From NCBI GenBank assembly GCA_041481895.1, contig JBGPCQ010000032.1:1-23180 (forward strand): a DNA stretch of 23,180 bases, written 5' to 3'. The translations under genes were made by a program, and so were the position numbers. The notes beneath the pieces were generated by a model, which saw only the letters and a list, made by a program, of their open reading frames with translations, was not told where the DNA came from and searched no databases. This DNA is from JAMPXD01 sp041481895. GTDB taxonomy: Bacteria > Desulfobacterota > Desulfuromonadia > Geobacterales > Geobacteraceae. This document shows positions 16,477 through 23,180 of the stretch, one piece after another; position 1 is the first letter of the stretch, and each line of letters opens with the position of its first letter.

Positions 16477-17195
16477 CAATGGAACAGTTTGACGACAGGG
16501 ACATACTCGATATCATGCACGAGGACCTGCAGCGTGCGCTGCAGAAGCCGCGCCATCAGCGACGCTGGGCCATGGCCATCGACCTGAAAAAATGCATCGG
16601 CTGCCACGCCTGCACCACCGGCTGCATGTCCGAAAACCTGACGCCGCCCGATATTCACTACCGCCCGGTAAAGGAAGAGGAGATCGGCGAGTTTCCGAAC
16701 GTCTCGCTCCGCTTCCTGCCGCGCCCCTGCATGCAGTGCGCTTCACCGACCTGCACCCCGGTCTGCCCGGTTACGGCAACATACGTCCGTGACGACGGCA
16801 TCGTCTACATCGACTACAAGAAGTGCATCGGCTGCCGCTACTGCATTGTCGCCTGCTCCTACGGGGCGCGGTCGGCGGACGTGGGGCACTACTATACCGG
16901 AGAGATGAAGAGGGAAACCTACGAAGTGGAGAATTCCGGTGAATACGGCAAGGTCTTCAAGCGGAAGAGCCACTGGCATTCCCCTATCGGCAACGCCCGG
17001 AAGTGCCATTTCTGCGTTCACCGGATAGAGAGGGGAGAACTGACCCGCTGCACCACCACCTGCCTGGGGCACGCCACCTATTTCGGCGACATCTCCGACC
17101 CGAAAAGCCTGATCGCCAGGGTGACCGCAAAGCCGAACACCTTCCGCTACAAGGAAGAGCTCGGCACCAAGCCGATGGTGATCTATATCACTTAG
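16473..17195 (+). CDS. Four-cluster [4Fe-4S] ferredoxin subunit (PsrB/NrfC/DmsB-like)
   Basis: Electron-transfer subunit of the Mo complex, 240 residues. Four cysteine sets are visible: 41/44/47/51, 86/89/94/98, 118/121/124/128 and 178/181/193/197, the last with CHFCVHR and CTTTC. There is no signal peptide; such subunits are usually carried out by the Tat signal of the Mo subunit. The start is uncertain: GTG 16473 is four bases after GGAGG and overlaps the NrfD stop, while ATG 16479 is ten bases after it. The N-terminal 35 residues before the first cluster are longer than usual and charged (FDDRDILDIMHEDLQRAL). Confidence 0.92.
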   Translation: MTMEQFDDRDILDIMHEDLQRALQKPRHQRRWAMAIDLKKCIGCHACTTGCMSENLTPPDIHYRPVKEEEIGEFPNVSLRFLPRPCMQCASPTCTPVCPVTATYVRDDGIVYIDYKKCIGCRYCIVACSYGARSADVGHYYTGEMKRETYEVENSGEYGKVFKRKSHWHSPIGNARKCHFCVHRIERGELTRCTTTCLGHATYFGDISDPKSLIARVTAKPNTFRYKEELGTKPMVIYIT

Positions 17196-17278
17196 AAGTG
17201 ACGAATTATGAATTATGAAAATCTTGAAATCCAACCCTCTTTGCACTAAGGAGGGCAAATAACCCCAAGGAGGAAACC

Positions 17279-17557
17279 ATGAAACGATTCGCCGTACTGC
17301 TCGCCGCCGCACTTCTCAGTTTGAGCCTCTCGGGCCTCGCCTTCGCCGCCGAGGAAGCCAAACCCGCCGAGACGAAGACAGCCCCGGCCGCCGCCACTGC
17401 GGCCACACCCGCGAAGAAAGAGAAAAAGAAGCAGGCCAAGAAGGGGGCCGACGCCGCCAAAGAAATGAAAAAAGAAGGGGCCGACGCCAAGAAGGATGAG
17501 GCGAAGCCGGCCGCCAAACCGGCCAAGAAAAAGAAGAAGGAAGCCGCCGGCTGCTGA
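17279..17557 (+). CDS. Small secreted Lys/Ala-rich protein with C-terminal cysteine
   Basis: The 92-residue product has a Sec signal (MKRFAVLLAAALLSLSLSGLAFA). Its mature part of about 69 residues is almost entirely Lys, Ala, Glu, Pro and Asp, with 21 lysines, no aromatic residues and a single cysteine at the very end (KKEAAGC). This is typical of a disordered polycationic periplasmic peptide. AAGGAGG lies in front of the ATG, 83 bases after the Fe-S gene; the gap holds a short direct repeat (gaattat twice). The gene is followed by a strong terminator, so it closes the operon. I know no function; binding to acidic cytochromes, the cell wall or a metal is possible. Confidence 0.75.
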   Translation: MKRFAVLLAAALLSLSLSGLAFAAEEAKPAETKTAPAAATAATPAKKEKKKQAKKGADAAKEMKKEGADAKKDEAKPAAKPAKKKKKEAAGC

Positions 17558-17586
17558 GGCAAGGTGGCCATCAAGTCAAGAAAGAA

Positions 17587-17613
17587 GTCCGGGGAACTCC
17601 CCCGGGCTTTTTT
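17587..17613 (+). terminator. Intrinsic terminator of the porin/Mo operon
   Basis: gtccgggg pairs with ccccgggc (one G-T pair) around a 5-base loop and runs straight into six T. It lies 30 bases after the Lys/Ala-rich gene. Confidence 0.88.
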
Positions 17614-17727
17614 CGTCCTTCGGGAGTTTCAGGGAAGGACCGCGTCAAGAATGCGCCAAATTCCGCATTGCGTGAGGCCTTATTTTGTGTTAGACCCTTT
17701 TATTATTTCTTTTGTCAGGAAACTGCC

Positions 17728-18303
17728 ATGACCGAAAACCCCGTTGCTGCAGGGAAGAGCAGCTTCGACCTCATCGACCCGGCCGGATTTTTCGACGCAC
17801 TCGAATTGCGCAGAGGCACCGTGCTCCTCGACGTGGGATGCGGCGCCGGGTCCTATGCGCTCGCCGCGGCGGAAAAGGTCGGCGTGAAAGGAACGATCTA
17901 CGCGGTCGATCTCTGGGAGGAGGGGATCGCCACCCTCTCCCGGGAGGTCGCCCTTCGGCGGATCAAGAACATCCATCCCCTGGTTGCCGACGTAAGCAGA
18001 AAGATTCCAGTGGCCGACCGAAGCATCGACGTCTGCCTGATGGCCACCGTCCTTCATGACCTCATCGCGGACGGAACGGCCGACGGGACGCTGCGGGAGG
18101 TGGAGCGGGTGCTGAAACCGGGCGGGCAATTGGCCGTGGTCGAGTTTGACAAGGTCGAGGGACCGCCGGGGCCGCCGCGCGCCATCAGGCTCTCCCCAGC
18201 GGAACTCGACGCAGTTCTCGCCCCCCGCGGCTTTCACCTCCTCACCACGACAGTCGTTGGGCCGTACAACTATCTCTCCGTTTATAACCTAGGCTTCGTC
18301 TGA
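17728..18303 (+). CDS. Class I SAM-dependent methyltransferase
   Basis: Cytoplasmic methyltransferase of 191 residues with the Rossmann core: motif I LLDVGCGAGSY (33-43), the acidic end of strand 2 in YAVDLWEEG (Asp 61), and ERVLKPGGQLAVVEF for the later strand. The chosen ATG follows AGGA by seven bases; an in-frame ATG at 17668 would add 20 residues without support. No signal or metal motif fixes the substrate. Methylation of a chalcogen or metalloid, a small molecule or a protein are all possible. It lies behind the operon terminator, so it probably has its own promoter, and is followed 52 bases later by the DsbC-like gene. Confidence 0.85.
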   Translation: MTENPVAAGKSSFDLIDPAGFFDALELRRGTVLLDVGCGAGSYALAAAEKVGVKGTIYAVDLWEEGIATLSREVALRRIKNIHPLVADVSRKIPVADRSIDVCLMATVLHDLIADGTADGTLREVERVLKPGGQLAVVEFDKVEGPPGPPRAIRLSPAELDAVLAPRGFHLLTTTVVGPYNYLSVYNLGFV

Positions 18304-18355
18304 TTTTGCATGGTTTTTCCTACAGCCGGCTTGACTAATCCTAAATCAGGTTCGA

Positions 18356-18907
18356 ATGAATAAAAACGTAGTTATGCCCCGTTTCATTCTTGCAATCTGC
18401 ATCCTGATCTGCCTGCCGGCTCTTCCTGCCCGGGCCGATTCCGAAGCGGCTTGGCTCAAGGGTTTTCCCCTCCACCAGGCGATCCGGATCGGCACCGGCA
18501 GACAGGTGGTGATCGAAGTTTCCGACCCGGACTGCCGGTTCAGTCGTCGGATGGTCCGCTACTGGGACATGCGGCAGGATGTCACCCGGTATGTCTTCCT
18601 GGTTGCCCTGAAGAACCACCCCGAAGCGCCAGAAAAAGCGCGTTACATCCTCTGTTCCGCTGACCGGGCGGCTGCATACCGGGAAGTATACGCCGGCGGG
18701 CTCGATTTCGGTGAGAAAGTGCTTGACCGGCATTGTGACGATGAGGGCCTTCTGGATAAGCACCGGGAAGTTGCGGCAAAACTGGGCGTCATCGGCACGC
18801 CGACCTACTTCATCAATGGGGTGAAGGTTAACGGCGCCAAGGTGGGTGAGATAGAGCAGATTCTGGGCGGGGGTAAATTTCCCTTCGATGCTGGTGACCC
18901 TGAGTGA
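18356..18907 (+). CDS. Periplasmic DsbC/DsbA-like thioredoxin-fold protein with CXXS motif
   Basis: Exported thiol-disulfide protein of 183 residues with a signal (PRFILAICILICLPALPARA). The active-site region reads DPDCRFSRRM, where DsbC-type isomerases have a DPDCxxC pattern, so the second cysteine is serine (Cys 60, Ser 63, codon AGT). The cis-Pro loop VIGTPTYFINGVKVNGA (Pro 149) is intact. Cys 100 and Cys 127 could form a structural disulfide. There is no N-terminal dimerisation domain. CXXS proteins can still reduce or isomerise disulfides or trap mixed disulfides, but not oxidise thiols by the normal route. Possible roles are handling haem-motif cysteines of the local cytochromes, or sulfur or selenium compounds (inference). 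Confidence 0.85.
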   Translation: MNKNVVMPRFILAICILICLPALPARADSEAAWLKGFPLHQAIRIGTGRQVVIEVSDPDCRFSRRMVRYWDMRQDVTRYVFLVALKNHPEAPEKARYILCSADRAAAYREVYAGGLDFGEKVLDRHCDDEGLLDKHREVAAKLGVIGTPTYFINGVKVNGAKVGEIEQILGGGKFPFDAGDPE

Positions 18908-18950
18908 CGTGGCAATGCCGCCGGCTGCCGGCAAGGTTGAAAAAATGTCA

Positions 18951-18986
18951 ATAAAATCCCTTCAATTTTTCTTGAAGGGATTTTAT
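18951..18986. terminator. Bidirectional intrinsic terminator
   Basis: A perfect 15-bp stem (ataaaatcccttcaa at 18951-18965 with ttgaagggattttat at 18972-18986) and a 6-base loop lie between the convergent DsbC-like and triheme cytochrome genes. A- and T-rich stem bases give a U-run in both directions. Confidence 0.92.
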
Positions 18987-19003
18987 TTGAGTGCGACCTG
19001 GAA

Positions 19004-19351
19004 TCAGTCGTAAATGACCATATCACCGGACTTGATCGGATGGCAGCGGCTGCAGTTTCCCGTGACTCCGAAAGCGCGTGTGCCGTTATGACACGCGCCG
19101 CAATGTTTGCCTTGAGCGATCGTCTTCATGGTTATCTTGACCGCGCCGAATTTCTTCTCGGGAAAGACATCTTTATTGTGGCATTCAGCACATTTGATGC
19201 CCCGTTCAAGGTGCTTTTTCCCGTGGAAAATGGCCATGTCGTTCGCAGTTGTCCCCTGATAGATGAGATCCTGCATCGACGCAGCGAAACCGCCCGCTGC
19301 CGTCATCACTATGCCCGCCGCCACCAATCCCGCCACAAAGAACCGTTTCAT
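19004..19351 (-). CDS. Triheme c7-type periplasmic cytochrome
   Basis: The 115-residue product has a Sec signal (MKRFFVAGLVAAGIVMTAAGGFA) and three haem motifs, CAECH (54-58), CGACH (84-88) and CSRCH (100-104). Extra histidines in FHGKKH and GKHC are the usual partners for bis-His ligation. The pattern matches the c(7)-type triheme domain common in Geobacter, which shuttles electrons through the periplasm. AAGGAGG lies in front of the ATG. It is 15 bases downstream of the rhodanese-cytochrome gene, so the two form one operon and may exchange electrons directly. Confidence 0.93.
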   Translation of the reverse strand: MKRFFVAGLVAAGIVMTAAGGFAASMQDLIYQGTTANDMAIFHGKKHLERGIKCAECHNKDVFPEKKFGAVKITMKTIAQGKHCGACHNGTRAFGVTGNCSRCHPIKSGDMVIYD

Positions 19352-19366
19352 GGGTAACCTCCTTAG

Positions 19367-20740
19367 TTACTTGGTAATATCCGGTTTGCCGTCGTCGAAA
19401 TCAACCTTGGCGTTCAGGAAGTAGATGTTCGTTAACCCCTTCGCCTTCAGAATGTGGTAGACCATCTCAGCCAGGGTGCCGGTCGTGCAGAAGGCAATCA
19501 CCCGCTTGTCCCTGGGGAGTTCCGCAAAGCGCAGCTCTAACTGGTCAGCCGGGATATTCAATGCCCCCTTGATCGTCCCCTCCAGCACTTCTTCCCTGAT
19601 GCGGACATCAAGGATCACCACGTCGGCCGGGATGGCATCGATCATCTTCACGAACTGCTCCACCGGGAACTCGCCCGGCTTGGGCCTGGGAACATAGCTG
19701 ATGACGGTCGCAAGTCTACCCGCCTCCAGCGGCAACTGCGCCTGTTTCCAGCCAGCCAGTCCGTCGCTGAGCACCATGACATTAGTATATCCAGCCTTGA
19801 CAATGTCAGCCGCTACCCTGGACGCGTTACCCTTGCCACCCTCGTCATACACAATAACCGGCGCTTTCAACTCCTTTTTGGGCAACAGCTTGAGCGACTT
19901 CTCGCCGGCAGCGGGAAAGGTCACCGCCCCCTTGATGAACCCCTTCGCAGCCGCATCAGCCTTGCGGGCATCGAGAAGGACGTAAGGGATATCCTTGTAG
20001 GCATCCTTGAGCGACTGCGCCGACAGCACGCCGTAGTTCTTGTCCAGCCACCCCGGCATCCCCTCGACAAAGACCTTGATGTTGGTGTAGCCGAGCGCCT
20101 TCGCCTTCTTCCGGGAGCCGGGGCTCATGTTACAGGTCACGCCGCTGCAGTAGAAGACAACGAGGCTGTTTTTGTCGGCAGGAAGCCGGTCTAAAAGCTT
20201 GTCGAACTCGGGATAGGGAAGACTGATGGCGGTCGGGATCGCTCCTTCCCTGAAGCGCGATGCAGGGCGGGAGTCGATGAGCGTGTAGCGCCCCTTCCCG
20301 GGGCCGAGGGCGACGAGTTTTCCCAGGTCGGTGAGCCCTATCCTCTCTTCCGCCGCAAGTTTGACCGCCGGCTTGACCGACACTGCCGATGCGTATCTGA
20401 CCCCATCTTTCTCGGCGAATTCGATGCGGACATCATGCCCCTTTTTGATGCTTCGGAGCATCTTCTCCAGGTTCCCCTGCTCGGGCGCGTTGAGCACCTG
20501 TAATTTTGCCTTGTCAAATCTGACGACCTCGGACCGGTCATCGATCCTGACCTGGATCGACGAAGTTTTCATGGCGACACTTTCCCACTGACCTCTCAGG
20601 TTGTTCGCCTCCGGCTTGTGGCAGTTCGTGCAGATCTTGGCATCGTTCGGTTTTGCCTGCGGCTCTGCCTGCAGGGCAAGAGCCGGCAGAGCCGATAGCG
20701 CCAGGAAACAGGTGCCGATGAATATGGTTTTTGCCTGCAT
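19367..20740 (-). CDS. Periplasmic monohaem protein with three rhodanese domains
   Basis: The 457-residue product has a Sec signal (to about LALQA) and one CTNCH haem motif (37-41). A beta-rich linker (about 48-125) is followed by three rhodanese-like domains. Domain 1 (about 135-232) has DSRPASRF and the active loop CSGVTC with Cys 198. Domain 2 (about 240-335) keeps the fold (LLDARKAD, GYTNVMVLSDGLAGW) but has YDEGGKGN with Asp 299 in place of the cysteine. Domain 3 (about 355-447) has LDVRIREE and CTTGT with Cys 418. Rhodaneses transfer sulfane sulfur through a cysteine persulfide, so the haem suggests redox coupling to sulfur or selenium transfer (inference). Rhodanese-like proteins also occur in some Geobacter extracellular electron-transfer clusters. 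GAGGAGG precedes the ATG. Confidence 0.9.
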   Translation of the reverse strand: MQAKTIFIGTCFLALSALPALALQAEPQAKPNDAKICTNCHKPEANNLRGQWESVAMKTSSIQVRIDDRSEVVRFDKAKLQVLNAPEQGNLEKMLRSIKKGHDVRIEFAEKDGVRYASAVSVKPAVKLAAEERIGLTDLGKLVALGPGKGRYTLIDSRPASRFREGAIPTAISLPYPEFDKLLDRLPADKNSLVVFYCSGVTCNMSPGSRKKAKALGYTNIKVFVEGMPGWLDKNYGVLSAQSLKDAYKDIPYVLLDARKADAAAKGFIKGAVTFPAAGEKSLKLLPKKELKAPVIVYDEGGKGNASRVAADIVKAGYTNVMVLSDGLAGWKQAQLPLEAGRLATVISYVPRPKPGEFPVEQFVKMIDAIPADVVILDVRIREEVLEGTIKGALNIPADQLELRFAELPRDKRVIAFCTTGTLAEMVYHILKAKGLTNIYFLNAKVDFDDGKPDITK

Positions 20741-20936
20741 GTTCTCCTCCTCATTATTGCGTCATGGTTGCCCGCAGGAAAGCCCACGCTGCCTGAACGG
20801 AGCAAATAATTTATGGACAATCATTAATTGCTTTATTATAATAAATAAAATATTATATATCTACTGTAATTTTATTTTTTTGATACTTTTATTTTGCCGC
20901 CATACCGTTTGAAGATGGACGTGGAGACCAGTAACG
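20741..20936. promoter_or_regulatory. AT-rich divergent intergenic region
   Basis: It separates the rhodanese-cytochrome gene (minus) from the 12-haem lipoprotein gene (plus). The middle (about 20815-20895) is extremely AT-rich with several TATAAT-like strings on both strands, and TTGATA at about 20879 on the plus strand, but no pair with convincing spacing. I found no sigma54-type element with correct spacing. Confidence 0.4.
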
Positions 20937-22781
20937 ATGAAGCAGCGCCTCACGGCATTGGTTCTGTTCTTGTCCTTCCTGTTGCCGGCACTGACCGGGT
21001 GCAGCAGCGGCGGGGACTCCGCCAACTGTATCGTCTGCCACCGGGACCTGGAACAGGTCTCAAGCTCTCATCCTTCGTGCCTGTCCTGCCATGGGGGGAA
21101 CCCCCGGGGGCGAAGCCCGGAAGCCGCCCACCAGGGGATGTCCGGCCCACGCAACCCGGCCGCTCCCGCTTTCTGGGACAGGAGCTGCGGCCCGTGCCAC
21201 GCCTATCAGCTCGGCCGGGTCAAATCCACCATCATGCAGACCAATGCCGGGATAATACGGAATATCCAGCTTTCCTGGGAAGGAGAGGACGGAAAAATCT
21301 ACGGGGCAACGGAAGGGAAGGTTTTAGATTCCCGAGGGAACCCGCTGCACCTCCGGCCGGTCGCGGAACTCGACAACCTTTCCGGGGAACTCTATCGCAA
21401 GTTCTGCTCCCGCTGCCACATCGGTGCGGAAAACAATGATACGTTCAGCGCCGGCCACCCCTCGGGGTGTGCGGCCTGCCACTTCCCCTACAATGACACT
21501 GCCGCGTACGAGGGAAACGATCTGACCGTAAAGTTGAAATCCCCCTACTCAGCCAGTCACAAGTTGACGCCCCTCCCCGACAACAATGTCTGCTTCAGGT
21601 GCCACAACCGGAGCGGCCGGATCGCCCTTTCCTATCAGGGGCTTTACGACGGCAACAATGCGCTGGTGCCGACCCGTAACGGCCAGCCCGGCCCGGTCAT
21701 GGCCAGCGGCGACCGCAACCTGACCCATATCGCCCCCGACGTCCATTTCGCCGCGGGAATGGACTGTATCGACTGTCATACCTCACGGGATATCATGGGG
21801 GACGGTTATGCCTACCGGAACATGTATCTCCAGACCGAGATCGGCTGTGCGGACTGTCACGGCAGCCCCACCGCCCCGCCGCGGCACCAACCCATCAGCC
21901 GTGAAAACGACGAGGCGGTCCGTGAATCCGGGCATTACAAATTGCAGATGCGGCCGGGCATGGAGATGGTCCTGACTGCCAGGGGGCGCGTCTACTCCAA
22001 CGTCTTCTTCCTCGATGGCAACATCATGGTTCAGGGAAAGCGGAGCGGCAGGACCTTCACGAGCAAGGTAATAACCGGAACGCCCGAGCATAATGTCTCC
22101 GGGCACCGGAGGCTGGAATGTTATGTCTGCCACTCCCGCACCGTGGTCCAGTGTTACGGCTGCCATACCGCCTATGACCGGACTGCGCAGGGAATGGATT
22201 TTATCAAGGGGAAGAAGACCCCCGGCGAATTCAGCGAGACCGAGGATTACCGGACTCTCTACCCCTTCCCCCTGGCTCTGAATCAGCGGGGGAGGATTTC
22301 TCCCGTCACCCCCGGCTGCCAGACGTTCATCACGGTAGTGGAGGCGAACGGCAGCAAAAGCAGGGACGAGGAAGTGGCCCGCTTCAAGGGGAAACGGCAG
22401 CTCCGCTTTGCCCCCTTCTATTCCCACAATACCGGCAAAAAGGCGGTCGGCTGCGGGGAGTGCCATGGCAATCCCGCCTTCCTCGGCTTCGGCCAGCACG
22501 TGGTCGCGGGCGCCGGCATCAGCGGCACCCTGCTCTGCGAAAAATCCGCCAGTAAACCTCTGGACGGCTTTCTCACCCTCCAGGGTGGTAAGGTCAATGC
22601 CTATTCCGCCATCACCCGTGAAAACTCCCGCCCCTTGAACACACGGGAAGTGCGCCGGGTGCTGGCGGTCAACCTCTGCCTCGTCTGCCACGACCAGGCA
22701 AAAGACCCGATTTATCGAAAGGGATTGGATTACCGTGCACTTGAGGACCCTCTGCACCGCCGTCTGCTTGATGGCCGCTAG
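20937..22781 (+). CDS. Twelve-haem c-type cytochrome lipoprotein
   Basis: The 614-residue product has a lipoprotein signal (MKQRLTALVLFLSFLLPALTGC, Cys 22) and twelve CXXCH motifs beginning at Cys 31, 48, 84, 157, 178, 219, 277, 304, 395, 406, 506 and 581. It is probably anchored to the outer membrane and acts in periplasm-to-surface electron transfer. Its first eight haems line up in order with those of the CX8CH cytochrome at 6171-7946 (shared CH-x-GNP...AHQGM, CGxCHA...STxM, APDVH before CxDCH), marking a paralogous pair. Its last 47 bases overlap the next gene in another frame. It resembles the lipoprotein cytochromes of Geobacter extracellular electron-transfer conduits in general design; I cannot assign a specific orthologue. 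Confidence 0.92.
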   Translation: MKQRLTALVLFLSFLLPALTGCSSGGDSANCIVCHRDLEQVSSSHPSCLSCHGGNPRGRSPEAAHQGMSGPRNPAAPAFWDRSCGPCHAYQLGRVKSTIMQTNAGIIRNIQLSWEGEDGKIYGATEGKVLDSRGNPLHLRPVAELDNLSGELYRKFCSRCHIGAENNDTFSAGHPSGCAACHFPYNDTAAYEGNDLTVKLKSPYSASHKLTPLPDNNVCFRCHNRSGRIALSYQGLYDGNNALVPTRNGQPGPVMASGDRNLTHIAPDVHFAAGMDCIDCHTSRDIMGDGYAYRNMYLQTEIGCADCHGSPTAPPRHQPISRENDEAVRESGHYKLQMRPGMEMVLTARGRVYSNVFFLDGNIMVQGKRSGRTFTSKVITGTPEHNVSGHRRLECYVCHSRTVVQCYGCHTAYDRTAQGMDFIKGKKTPGEFSETEDYRTLYPFPLALNQRGRISPVTPGCQTFITVVEANGSKSRDEEVARFKGKRQLRFAPFYSHNTGKKAVGCGECHGNPAFLGFGQHVVAGAGISGTLLCEKSASKPLDGFLTLQGGKVNAYSAITRENSRPLNTREVRRVLAVNLCLVCHDQAKDPIYRKGLDYRALEDPLHRRLLDGR

Positions 22782-23180
22782 CATCGTCACCGCTTACGGC
22801 GGCGAAAGCTGTACCGTCTGCCACAGGCTTTCCATCCAGGGGGTCCACGTGAAGCTCCCCTGCCTCTCCTGCCATCTGGATGAGACGCGGCCCCTCGCCC
22901 GACCGGCCGAGGCGGCGACCGGGGCGCGCGGGTGCACCGGCTGCCACCGAGGCTATGCTGCCCTGTTCTCTCATGCCATGGGGACCCGCGAGGGGGAAAG
23001 GGCGTTTGTCGCCCGCACCTGGGGCACGGCGGACCCGCGTTTTTTCGAAAAGAACTGCTCGTCCTGCCATCTCCAGGGGTGTCTCGACTGTCACGGGGAA
23101 AACGGCCACCGGATCGGCACGGCGACAGACGGCTCCTGCCTGGCCTGCCACAAGGGATACTACGTGGGAAGCGACTACCG
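22735..23180 (+). CDS. Multiheme c-type cytochrome, C-terminus outside window
   Basis: Partial gene: the frame is open from GTG 22735 to the window end (148 full codons). The product starts MHLRTLCTAVCLMAAS, a Sec signal up to about AYGGES, and already shows six haem motifs: CTVCH, CLSCH, CTGCH, CSSCH, CLDCH and CLACH. The fourth and fifth are closely spaced (CSSCHLQGCLDCH), like CNTCHVGCLDCH in the CX8CH cytochrome. The start overlaps the preceding cytochrome gene by 47 bases, with AAAGGGA about 12 bases upstream, so translation is probably coupled. An ATG at 22771 would cut the signal peptide short. It probably works with the preceding lipoprotein in one conduit (inference). Confidence 0.85.
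   Translation, partial: MHLRTLCTAVCLMAASIVTAYGGESCTVCHRLSIQGVHVKLPCLSCHLDETRPLARPAEAATGARGCTGCHRGYAALFSHAMGTREGERAFVARTWGTADPRFFEKNCSSCHLQGCLDCHGENGHRIGTATDGSCLACHKGYYVGSDY

Noticed and set aside
17196..17225. Short repeat gaattatgaattatga after the Fe-S gene as a mobile-element trace
   Set aside because: Only two 7-8 base units, with no inverted ends or transposase; recorded only as a minor direct repeat.
21783..22790. Long minus-strand ORF (335 codons) opposite the 12-haem cytochrome
   Set aside because: Shadow of a gene with clear haem motifs; it has no recognisable domain.

Overview
The window looks like chromosomal DNA of a Geobacter-type, metal- or sulfur-respiring member of the Desulfuromonadota (Deltaproteobacteria). 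This rests on the density of multiheme c-type cytochromes (six genes with CXXCH motifs), a triheme c7-type cytochrome, a large outer-membrane channel resembling the DUF3373 porins of Geobacter, a Tat-exported molybdopterin oxidoreductase with NrfD and four-cluster ferredoxin partners, GC-rich genes with AT-rich intergenic regions, and strong AAGGAGG-type ribosome binding sites. I see no insertion sequences, CRISPR arrays, tRNA or rRNA genes.

Layout. (1) 1-5871, minus strand: an RND efflux operon in the order TolC-like outer-membrane factor, lipoprotein periplasmic adaptor, RND pump, then a small YgaP-like (DUF2892) membrane protein cut by the window edge. It has a sigma70-like promoter embedded in AT-rich inverted repeats that look like a repressor operator. 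(2) 6171-9135, minus strand: three very short ORFs, a secreted 259-residue protein of unknown function, and a multiheme cytochrome with nine CXXCH motifs plus an unusual CX8CH motif, closed by a hairpin. (3) 9136-9463: a divergent control region with a sigma54-type -24/-12 element, a 14-bp perfect palindrome, a sigma70-like promoter for the minus strand and a leader with long-range pairing. (4) 9464-17557, plus strand: porin, small secreted protein, octaheme cytochrome of the tetrathionate-reductase (OTR) family, then a Psr/Phs-like module (Mo catalytic subunit, NrfD membrane subunit, four-cluster Fe-S subunit) and a small Lys/Ala-rich secreted protein, closed by a strong terminator. (5) 17728-18907, plus strand: a SAM methyltransferase and a DsbC-like periplasmic thioredoxin-fold protein whose CXXC has become CXXS, ending at a bidirectional terminator. 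(6) 19004-20740, minus strand: a triheme c7 cytochrome and a protein with one haem motif and three rhodanese domains. (7) 20937-23180, plus strand: a 12-haem lipoprotein cytochrome and, overlapping it, the start of another multiheme cytochrome that runs off the window.

How the genes may work together (inference). The NrfD and Fe-S subunits would exchange electrons between the menaquinone pool and the periplasmic Mo enzyme. The octaheme, triheme and multiheme cytochromes could carry electrons through the periplasm, and the porin with lipoprotein cytochromes could carry them across the outer membrane. The OTR-family octaheme, the Psr/Phs-type Mo enzyme, the haem-rhodanese protein and the DsbC-like protein together point towards sulfur chemistry (tetrathionate, thiosulfate, polysulfide) or a chemically similar selenium or tellurium oxyanion. 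The sequence alone does not fix the substrate. The most unusual points are the CX8CH site, the haem-triple-rhodanese fusion with one apparently dead domain, the CXXS protein, the sigma54-type control region, and two small secreted proteins that both end in Ala-Gly-Cys.
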